32,355 nt of DNA, from NCBI GenBank assembly GCA_050944435.1, contig JBMNRB010000028.1:1-32355 (forward strand), in the 5' to 3' direction. The notes under the pieces were generated by a model. It searched no databases and was not told the DNA's origin. It worked only from the letters and a program-made list of their open reading frames with translations. A program made the translations under genes and the position numbers. Source of the stretch: Ruminococcus_G sp050944435. Its GTDB lineage: Bacteria; Bacillota; Clostridia; Lachnospirales; Lachnospiraceae. This document shows positions 16,521 to 24,400 of this stretch, piece after piece; within the stretch, counting starts at the first letter, position 1; the number at the start of each line of letters is the position of its first letter.

Positions 16521-17849
16521 CTATGGTTCCAGTCTGCTCATATCCCTGGGAAAGAGACAGGCATCCCGGATATTCTCCCGTCCCAAAAGCTGCATGGTCA
16601 GCCGCTCCAGTCCAATGCCCAATCCTCCGTGGGGCGGCATTCCAAAACGGAACGCATCCACATACTGTTCCAGTCCTTCGGCGGTCATTCCCCGCTTTTC
16701 CATCTTTTCCAGAAGCTTTCCGGCATCGTGGATACGCTGTCCTCCGGTGGTCACTTCCAATCCGTGATACAAAAGATCAAAACTTAACGTATATCTTTCA
16801 TCCTCGGGATCATCCATGGCATAAAACGGTCTTTTTTTGGAAGGATAGTGAGTGACAAACACAAAATCCGCCCCGTATTCTTCCTTAAAATACTGTCCGA
16901 TCAGCTCTTCCTCTTCCGGCTCCAGATCAAAGGGATTCTTAATTTTTCTGTTGTATTTTTGAGACACTAACTCTTTTGCCCTGTCAAATCTGACCCAGGG
17001 GATCCGGCTTACCTCCGGCAGAGTCACCTGCAGAAGGTTCAGTTCCTTTTCATAGTTTTCTTCCAGCATCTTCATGGTGTGCCGCAGAAAGCCGGTTTCC
17101 ATTTCACAGATATCCATAAAGCTGTCGATATATCCCATCTCAAAATCCAGGCTGGTATATTCGTTCAGATGGCGTCTGGTATTATGTTTCTCCGCCCGGA
17201 ACACGGGACCAGTCTCAAAGACCCGGTCAAATACGCCTACCATCATCTGTTTGTACAACTGAGGACTTTGCTGCAGAACCGCCGGATGATGAAAATAAGA
17301 AAGCTTGAACATGTTGGCTCCGCCTTCTGCACTTTTGGCGCCTATTTTGGGCGTATGAATTTCTGTAAATCCCTGTTCATAAAGGTAATCACGAAATCCC
17401 CTGCAAATTCCTTCCTGAATGCGGAATACCGCCCTCTCTCTTACGTTTCGAAGAGAGAGGGAACGGTAATCCAGTTTTGTCTCAAGAGAAGTATTCAGCT
17501 TCCATTTGTCAACCGGCAGCGGAAGAGGAACAGCCGCATGAGAGAGATGTTCTACCCGGGTAAGACGAAGCTCTTTTCCATGGGGCGACCGCGCTTCTGT
17601 TTTTACTCTTCCCCAGACCCGGAGCACATCCCCTTCCCGGATCTTTCCCAGGTCCGTATCTGTCTTTTCTGCCTCCCAGACGGTCTGAATCAGTCCCTCT
17701 CTCTTCCGAAGTATGACAAATCCGATCTCACCCATATCTCTTACGCTGTGAACGGCGCCTTCCAGACTTAGCTCTTGTCCTTCCTCCAAACGGAGCAGCT
17801 TTTCCAGATCGGTTTCTTTTCTTTTTCCTGCTTCTATGATAAAATCCAT
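16521..17849 (-). CDS. aspS: Archaeal-type, probably non-discriminating aspartyl-tRNA synthetase
   Basis: A 442-residue class IIb synthetase of the short archaeal/eukaryal AspRS type, lacking the large GAD insertion of the about 590-residue bacterial form. The N-terminal OB-fold anticodon domain (about 25-110) is followed by the catalytic core with motif 2 (VFRAEKHNT) and motif 3 (GGLGIGLERLTM), and the FPRDMSRLEP end. The anticodon-domain position held by Trp in discriminating archaeal enzymes appears to be His34 (GAVHSVRD), as in non-discriminating ones. The adjacent gatCAB implies it charges both tRNA-Asp and tRNA-Asn with Asp, the latter then amidated. AAAGGAG precedes the ATG; the gene is 13 bases after the ANTAR gene. 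The specificity call is inference. Confidence 0.92.
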   Translation of the reverse strand: MDFIIEAGKRKETDLEKLLRLEEGQELSLEGAVHSVRDMGEIGFVILRKREGLIQTVWEAEKTDTDLGKIREGDVLRVWGRVKTEARSPHGKELRLTRVEHLSHAAVPLPLPVDKWKLNTSLETKLDYRSLSLRNVRERAVFRIQEGICRGFRDYLYEQGFTEIHTPKIGAKSAEGGANMFKLSYFHHPAVLQQSPQLYKQMMVGVFDRVFETGPVFRAEKHNTRRHLNEYTSLDFEMGYIDSFMDICEMETGFLRHTMKMLEENYEKELNLLQVTLPEVSRIPWVRFDRAKELVSQKYNRKIKNPFDLEPEEEELIGQYFKEEYGADFVFVTHYPSKKRPFYAMDDPEDERYTLSFDLLYHGLEVTTGGQRIHDAGKLLEKMEKRGMTAEGLEQYVDAFRFGMPPHGGLGIGLERLTMQLLGRENIRDACLFPRDMSRLEP

Positions 17850-17862
17850 CTCTTATTCTCCT

Positions 17863-18411
17863 TTACCCTTCCTCGAACATCAGCATCAAAATCATCTGAG
17901 CCGTTTCCACCATGTTGGTTCCACTGTCCATGCTGGATTTCTGAATATAACGGTGCGCTTCCTCCTCGGAGAGATGATTTCGTTCCATCAGCAGAAATTT
18001 CGCGTTGCGGATATAATTTTCTTCCCGCTGCGTCCGCTTTTTCAATTGCTTTTTCTTCCGGAACCGTCTCTCCATCTGAGCCAGCACCATTTCCACCGTA
18101 TTCACCAGATCATAGACTTTAAGTGGCGTAGTCAGCGACAGAATTCCTGCCTCTGCCTCGCTTACGGTGCTGGCCGAGCCCATCAGCACCAGTTCAAACC
18201 AGTCTGGAAGGCTTTCTGCCAGTTCCCTGTAATACATATCTTTCAGCCGGTATCCGCTAATTACAAGGCCATGGCTGTGTCGGTTTACTTCCTGGAGAAG
18301 GGCGGAAGCAGTGGAATAGACAAACACATGAGAAAAACCATGGTTCATCAGAATCTTTCTGACCTTTTTCCCGTCTTCTAATTTCGGTAATACAATAAGC
18401 ACTACACTCAT
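17863..18411 (-). CDS. ANTAR-domain RNA-binding antiterminator with pseudo-receiver
   Basis: A 182-residue protein. Residues 1-110 look like a CheY-type receiver, but the phospho-acceptor position in VISGYRL (normally ISDYRL) is Gly53 and the acidic pair of strand 1 is replaced (LIVLPKLED), so phosphorylation is unlikely. A basic coiled-coil linker (about 110-132) leads to the ANTAR domain (about 128-178), with NAKFLLMERNHLSEEEAHRYI and MVETAQMILM. ANTAR proteins bind hairpins with six-base loops (A1, G4) in nascent leaders and prevent termination. The gene is 27 bases downstream of glnA, with GGAGG before its ATG, inside an operon whose leader contains such a hairpin. A related glnA-linked ANTAR protein is known in clostridia. 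Confidence 0.92.
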   Translation of the reverse strand: MSVVLIVLPKLEDGKKVRKILMNHGFSHVFVYSTASALLQEVNRHSHGLVISGYRLKDMYYRELAESLPDWFELVLMGSASTVSEAEAGILSLTTPLKVYDLVNTVEMVLAQMERRFRKKKQLKKRTQREENYIRNAKFLLMERNHLSEEEAHRYIQKSSMDSGTNMVETAQMILMLMFEEG

Positions 18412-18438
18412 CCGCCGCCTCCAAAAAACACCAAATCA

Positions 18439-19764
18439 TTACACCAAGTAGAGATATTGGTTCAGTTCCCATTCAGAAACCTGAGCCAGATATCCCTTCC
18501 ATTCCTTTCGCTTCGTCCTGCAGTATTCTTTTACATACTCTTCTCCCAGTACTTTTTTGACCAGTTCATCTTCCTCCATCGCCTGCAGGGCTTCTCCCAG
18601 ATTTTCCGGCAGAAGCCCAATGCCCCTGGATAGTTTTTCTTCACATGATAATTTCCGGATATCCTCTGTCAACTCTTCCGGCGCTTTCAAATTCTTTTCT
18701 ATTCCTTCCAACCCGGCAGCCAGACAAAGAGCAAATACCAGATAAGGATTTGATGTGGAATCCGGACTTCTCAATTCCAGGTTCAATCCTTCGCTTAACC
18801 TCCCTCGCACATGGATCAGCGCGTTTCTCTGCTTTTTGGACCAGGTCACCTCGGAAGGCGCCTCGAATCCAGGAACCAGCCTCTTGTAAGAATTGACAAG
18901 AGGATTAAAGACCGCCGTCATTCCCTGAATATGCTGGAGGATCCCAGCCATGAAAGCCTCTCCCTCACGGCTTAGTTTTCCATTCTCATCTTCAAAGATG
19001 TGCTTCCCATTTTTCAAAAGACGCATATTCAGATGCATACCGGAACCATTCACTTCCATACGGGGTTTCGGCATAAAGGTAGCGTGAAGGCCATACCGTT
19101 TGGCAATGATCCGAACGACCATTTTAAACGTCATCAGTTTATCCGCCGTATCCAGTGCATTTTCAAAGGAAAAATCGATCTCGTGCTGGGCTGGAGATAT
19201 TTCATGATGGGAGGAATCAATTTCATACCCCATCTCCTCCAGCGTCAGAATAATATCTCTTCTGGTATTCTCTCCCAGATCTACCGGAGAAGTATCCAGA
19301 TACCCCGCCTTCTCATGGGTAAGGGTAGTTGGCATTCCATTATCATCGGTATGGAACAGGAAAAATTCACATTCCGGATTCACCTGAAAGGTATATCCCT
19401 TCTCTTCCGCCTTTTTCAGCACGCTTTTCAGAATCCACCGGGGACTTCCTGCATATTCTTCACCATCTTCCATACACACGTCACAGAGAAATCTGGCTAC
19501 CTTTCCCTGCTGAGGCCGCCACGGCAGAATAGAAAAAGTATTTAAATCCGGTTTAAGATACAAATCCGTCTCTTCCCTCTGGGCAAAACCGTCCAGCGAC
19601 GCCAGATCAATGGTACATCGGCTGTCCATGGCTTTGATCAACCGGCTGGCGGGAATGGCAACATTTTTTAAAACGCCAAACATATCCGTGAACTGAAGTC
19701 GGATAAACTCCACATCTTCTTCTTCTACCATTTGTAAAATTTCTGCTTTGTTATAATTTTCCAT
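18439..19764 (-). CDS. glnA: Glutamine synthetase type I
   Basis: A 441-residue GSI that makes glutamine from glutamate, ammonia and ATP. I start at the ATG at 19764 (MENYNKAEIL), with GGGAG nine bases upstream; the in-frame ATG eight codons earlier has no ribosome binding site. Family blocks: FIRLQFTDMFG, YLKPDLNTF, NPECEFFLF, DSSHHEISPAQHEIDF, NGSGMHLNMRLL and SNPYLVFALCL. Length and lack of the adenylylation loop place it in the GSI-alpha group. At the position of Arg62 of B. subtilis GS, involved in glutamine feedback, this protein has Gln62 (followed by Arg63). It is the first gene of glnA-ANTAR-aspS-gatCAB and lies behind a promoter-proximal attenuator. Confidence 0.95.
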   Translation of the reverse strand: MENYNKAEILQMVEEEDVEFIRLQFTDMFGVLKNVAIPASRLIKAMDSRCTIDLASLDGFAQREETDLYLKPDLNTFSILPWRPQQGKVARFLCDVCMEDGEEYAGSPRWILKSVLKKAEEKGYTFQVNPECEFFLFHTDDNGMPTTLTHEKAGYLDTSPVDLGENTRRDIILTLEEMGYEIDSSHHEISPAQHEIDFSFENALDTADKLMTFKMVVRIIAKRYGLHATFMPKPRMEVNGSGMHLNMRLLKNGKHIFEDENGKLSREGEAFMAGILQHIQGMTAVFNPLVNSYKRLVPGFEAPSEVTWSKKQRNALIHVRGRLSEGLNLELRSPDSTSNPYLVFALCLAAGLEGIEKNLKAPEELTEDIRKLSCEEKLSRGIGLLPENLGEALQAMEEDELVKKVLGEEYVKEYCRTKRKEWKGYLAQVSEWELNQYLYLV

Positions 19765-19814
19765 ATAAATTATCTCCCTGGCCTTCATCAGGCATAACTG
19801 TTTTTGTTTAACGT

Positions 19815-19868
19815 AAAAAGGGCAGCTTTACCCAGAGGAACCTTCTAAGTAAAGACGCCCTTGTCTTT
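19815..19868 (-). promoter_or_regulatory. glnA leader attenuator: ANTAR-type hairpin overlapping a terminator
   Basis: On the minus strand, hairpin P1 is AAAGAC (19868-19863), loop AAGGGC (19862-19857), GTCTTT (19856-19851): a perfect six-base-pair stem with a hexaloop having A1 and G4. The overlapping alternative is a terminator in which GGGC..CTTTAC (19860-19849) pairs with GTAAAG..GCCC (19831-19820), followed by TTTTT (19819-19815). P1 and the terminator share the GTCTTT arm and exclude each other. The apical stem next to P1 (ACTTAGA/TCTGGGT) has a seven-base loop, so it fits the second ANTAR hairpin only loosely. Confidence 0.8.
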
Positions 19869-19879
19869 TCATGTTCCGT

Positions 19880-19908
19880 ATTATAACAATGGTCCAAAAA
19901 GATGTCAA
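19880..19908 (-). promoter_or_regulatory. Sigma-A promoter of the glnA operon
   Basis: Minus strand: perfect TTGACA (19908-19903), 17-base spacer, perfect TATAAT (19885-19880). Transcription should start near 19873, about five bases before hairpin P1. No convincing terminator separates gltD from this promoter, so read-through from pyrG-gltB-gltD into the same attenuator is possible. Confidence 0.9.
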
Positions 19909-19956
19909 GAAAATTCATCGGATTTCTCTTTCCGAATACGGCGGCTCCGTCATATC

Positions 19957-21441
19957 CTACAGGTTGGTATATCCCATCAGAGACTGATCAACGGCTCTTG
20001 CTGCCTGCCGCCCTTCCTGAATCGCCCACACCACAAGAGACTGCCCTCTGTGCATATCTCCTGCTGTAAATACCCCTGGCACACTTGTTTCATATCCACC
20101 TTCTTTTGTCTGTACATTGGTTCTGGGATTTACCGCCACCTGGAAAGTATCGGTCACATAGCTTTGACTTCCAAGAAAACCGGCCGCAATCAGTACCAAC
20201 TGAGCGTCGATCACTTCCTGGCTTCCTTCGATGGGAACCATGTTGATTCTTCCCGTTTTTTCATCTTTTTTGGGTTCCAATTTCACGATAACCGCTTTTC
20301 TTACGTTTCCGCTTTTGTCTTTCTGGAATTCTGTCACCGTAGTCTGATAAATTCGCGGATCATGCCCGTACAGAGCAATGGCTTCTTCCTGACCGTAATC
20401 GGTTTTCAACACTTTGGGCCATTCCGGCCACGGATTGGAAGGCGTCCTCTCTTTTGAAGGTTTTGGCATCATCTCAAGCTGCGTCACTGATTTTGCCCCA
20501 AGCCGGATGCTGGTACCCACACAGTCATTCCCCGTATCTCCTCCGCCGATTACCAGTACGTGCTTTCCCTTTGCCAAAGGATAATCGCCGTCTTTCAGCC
20601 CTGAATCCAGCAGGCTTTTTGTCACCGAAGACAGAAAATCTACAGCGAAGAAAATATTGCCGCTGTCCCGTCCCGGCACGTTGATATCTCTGGGATTGGA
20701 CGCCCCACAAGCCAGGATCACACGATCAAACTGCTTTTTCAGTTCCTCCCCCGTGATATCCCTGCCGATGTCAACGCCTGTTTTAAACACCACTCCTTCT
20801 TTCTCCATGAGCTCTATTCTCCGGTCCAGCACAGATTTATCCAGTTTCATATTGGGAATTCCGTAGCGCAGAAGACCGCCAATACGATCCTTTCTCTCAA
20901 ACACCGTCACACTGTGTCCGCGGCGGTTTAGCTGCAAAGCCGCCGCCAGCCCCGAAGGCCCGCTGCCTACCACAGCCACCGTCTTTCCCGTACGTACTTT
21001 CGGCGGACAGGGCTTAACCCACCCTTTTTCAAAAGCATATTCGATAATTGCTCTTTCGTTTTCTTTCGTGGCCACCGGCTGTTCATGAAGATTACAGGTA
21101 CATGCAGCCTCACATAAAGCGGGACATACCCGGCTGGTAAATTCCGGAAAACAATGGGTTTTCGTCAGACGGTCATATGCCTGTTTCCAATTTCCCGTAT
21201 AGACCAGATCATTGGTTTCCGGCACCAGGTTATGAAGGGGACACCCAGAAACCATTCCGGCCATCATTTCTCCATTCTGGCAGAAGGGAACGCCGCAGTC
21301 CATACAGCGGCCCCCTTGTTTTTGCTGTTCATCCAGAGGAAGAGGTGTCCTGAATTCACGAAAATGACGAATTCGTTCCAGCGGCTTTTCCACCTGCGCA
21401 TTTCTCCTGTCATACTCTAAGAATCCTGTTGCTTTTCCCAT
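19957..21441 (-). CDS. gltD: Glutamate synthase small subunit (NADPH, FeS-FAD)
   Basis: A 494-residue flavoprotein that passes electrons from NAD(P)H to the large subunit. N-terminal cysteine-rich region: RCMDCGVPFC near 45-55, GCPLHN near 66-71 and VCPALCEAACTC near 106-117, which bind the 4Fe-4S clusters. The FAD motif GSGPSGLAAALQL and the NADPH motif GGGDTGNDCVG follow. Length matches GltD proteins. The ATG has GGAGG about ten bases upstream and begins five bases after the gltB stop. It is the last gene of pyrG-gltB-gltD and lies directly before the glnA promoter, giving a GS-GOGAT pair split over adjacent transcription units. Confidence 0.95.
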   Translation of the reverse strand: MGKATGFLEYDRRNAQVEKPLERIRHFREFRTPLPLDEQQKQGGRCMDCGVPFCQNGEMMAGMVSGCPLHNLVPETNDLVYTGNWKQAYDRLTKTHCFPEFTSRVCPALCEAACTCNLHEQPVATKENERAIIEYAFEKGWVKPCPPKVRTGKTVAVVGSGPSGLAAALQLNRRGHSVTVFERKDRIGGLLRYGIPNMKLDKSVLDRRIELMEKEGVVFKTGVDIGRDITGEELKKQFDRVILACGASNPRDINVPGRDSGNIFFAVDFLSSVTKSLLDSGLKDGDYPLAKGKHVLVIGGGDTGNDCVGTSIRLGAKSVTQLEMMPKPSKERTPSNPWPEWPKVLKTDYGQEEAIALYGHDPRIYQTTVTEFQKDKSGNVRKAVIVKLEPKKDEKTGRINMVPIEGSQEVIDAQLVLIAAGFLGSQSYVTDTFQVAVNPRTNVQTKEGGYETSVPGVFTAGDMHRGQSLVVWAIQEGRQAARAVDQSLMGYTNL

Positions 21442-21446
21442 TTTCC

Positions 21447-24400
21447 TTACTCCTCCGTCTCTTTGTTCTGAAAGCTTTCATAAAAAGCTTCCATCTGCGC
21501 CTGCTGAGTGCTCATTCCTTGTTTCTCCAGTTTTGCAGAAAGATTAATCATCTTTTTATAATCATAAGGAATAATTTTCTTAAATTTGGGCAGGTACTCT
21601 TTAAAATCATCCAGGATTTTTCTTCCCCGCTCAGACCCCGTAGTTTCCACATGTTCCTCGATCAATGTTTTCAGTTCCTGAATATCGAACTTACTCTCCA
21701 CTTTTTCGATGGAAACCATATCCTTATTCAGATTACGATAGAGATGACTCTCCTCATCTAATACATAGGCGATACCGCCGCTCATGCCCGCGGCAAAGTT
21801 TTTCCCTGTCTTCCCAAGGACGACCACTCTCCCGCCTGTCATATATTCACATCCATGTTCTCCTACACCCTCTACAACAGCGCAGGCGCCCGAGTTGCGT
21901 ACCGCAAAACGTTCCCCCGCCACACCATTGATAAAGGCCTTTCCGGCAGTTGCTCCATAAAGGGCCACATTTCCGGCAATAATGTTTTCTTCTGCTTTAT
22001 ATCCTCTGTTTTTCGGCGGGTAAACCACAAGTTTTCCTCCCGACAATCCTTTTCCGTAGTAATCGTTGGTATCGCCGCATAAAGTCAGCGTCAGCCCGCT
22101 GGGAATAAACGCTCCAAAACTCTGTCCGCCGGCTCCGGTACATTTCACCGTAATTGTATCCTCCGGCAAGCCAGTTTTGTGGCAGCGTGTGATTTCTGCT
22201 CCCAGAATCGTTCCCAAAGACCGATCCGTATTTTTCACTTTCAGCTCCAGAGAAGCTTTGCTTCCTTCTTCCACCGCTTTTTTCAGTTTCTTTAAGAGAA
22301 TTTTTTCATCCAATGTTTTCTCCAGATGGAAATCATAAACTTTGGAAGGCTGGAAAGTAACACATTCGCCCTTTTGGCAATATGGATTAGATAAAATCGC
22401 CCTTAAATCCACTTTGGACGCCGTTGGTAAAACTGGATGCTCTTTTACTTTCAGAAGATCACTTCTTCCCACCATTTCATCCAGGGTGCGCATTCCCAGC
22501 TTTGCCATATATTCCCGCAGTTCTTCAGCGATAAAACGCATGAAATTTTCCACGTACTCCGGCTTTCCTTTAAAACGCTTACGAAGTTTGGGATTCTGAG
22601 TAGCCACACCTACCGGACAGGTATCCAGATTACAGACTCTCATCATCACACACCCCATGGTAATTAACGGCGCCGTCGCAAAACCAAATTCCTCCGCTCC
22701 CAGAAGGGCGGCAATGGCCACGTCGCGGCCGCTCATCAGTTTACCGTCCGTTTCTATGCGGACCCGGTTTCTCAGCCCGTTTTTCAGCAGCGTCTGATGG
22801 GTCTCCGCCAATCCCAGTTCCCAAGGAAGTCCCGCATTGTGGATGGAACTTTCCGGCGCTGCTCCCGTACCGCCGTCGTAACCGGAGATCAGGATAACCT
22901 GCGCCCCTGCTTTGGCAACACCGGCAGCCACGGTTCCTACGCCCGCCTCAGAAACCAGTTTCACAGAAATATTCGCATACTTATTAGCGTTTTTCAAATC
23001 ATAGATCAACTGTGCAAGATCTTCGATGGAGTAGATGTCATGATGAGGCGGCGGCGAAATCAGGCTGACTCCTGGTGTGGAATGCCTCGTTTTAGCGATC
23101 CAGGGATATACTTTCCTGGCCGGCAGATGACCGCCCTCGCCTGGCTTTGCCCCCTGAGCCATTTTAATCTGGATTTCCTTCGCACTGACCAGATATCGGC
23201 TGGTAACGCCAAAACGTGCCGAAGCCACCTGCTTGATGGCAGAGCAACGGTCAAGACTGCTTCCTGCGGAATCCAACCGCTCATCGCTCTCTCCTCCTTC
23301 GCCTGTATTGGACTTGCCATGAAGATGATTCATGGCAATGGCCAGGGTTTCATGGGCTTCCTGAGAAATTGATCCATAGGACATGGCCCCCGTCTTAAAC
23401 CGTTTTACAATCTCATCTACGCTTTCCACTTCTTCCAGCGGAATCCCTTTTTCCGGATAGCGGAAATCCATCAGACTGCGCAGATAACCACTCTGCTCCT
23501 GGTCTACTTTTTTCGTATATTCTTTAAACATCTCATAATTTCCCGTCCAAGCAGACTGCTGCAGAAGATGGATGGTTCCGGGATCGTACCGGTGTTCCTC
23601 TCCACCGCTCCTTCTTTTATGTTTTCCCAGACTGTCCAGGGTCAGATCTGTCTCCAGCCCCAGAGGATCAAAAGCACGGGAATGGCGTTCATCGGCCTGT
23701 TTTGCAATATCCTCCAGGGTGATGCCTCCTACTCTGCTGGTTGTTCCATGGAAATACTGGTCGATCACTTTCTGGGAGATGCCGATGGCTTCAAAGATTT
23801 TTGCTCCCTGATAGGACTGAATCGTAGAGATACCCATTTTGGATGCAATCTTTACAATCCCGTGAAGTACTGCCAGATTATAATCTTCCACAGCCGCATA
23901 ATAGTCTTTTTCCAGCAATCCTTCGTCAATCAATTCCCGAACAGAATCCAATGCCAGATATGGATTCACCGCACAGGCACCGTAACCCAGCAGCGTGGCA
24001 AAATGATGCACTTCTCTTGGTTCTCCCGATTCCAGAATCAGCGCCAGAGAAGTCTGTTTCTTTGTATTAACCAAATGCTGATGAACAGCGGAAACGGCCA
24101 GCAGCGACGGCATGGGAACATGGTTCTCATCTACTCCCCTGTCGGAAAGCACCAGGATATTGGCTCCATCTTTATAAGCTTTATCCACTTCCACAAACAG
24201 CCGGTCGATGGCGCGCTTCAGTTTTGTGCTTTTATAATAGGTGATGGGGACTACTGCAACCTGAAATCCCGGTTTTTTCATGTATTTGATCTTCAGCATA
24301 TCTGTATTGGTAAGGATGGGATTGTTGATTTTCAGAACCTGGCAGTTCTCAGCCTTCTCTTCCAGCAGATTGCCATTCTTCCCCACATATACGGTGGTGC

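Noticed and set aside
19815..19868. A complete canonical dual-hairpin ANTAR motif
   Set aside because: P1 fits well, but the adjacent apical stem has a seven-base loop here and a five-base or G4-lacking loop in the other two leaders, so only the first hairpin is claimed.
19789..19880. A cyanobacterial-type glutamine riboswitch (glnA RNA) or T-box as the glnA leader element
   Set aside because: The leader before the terminator is only about 15-20 bases plus the hairpin, too short for either, and no T-box specifier or antiterminator sequence is seen.
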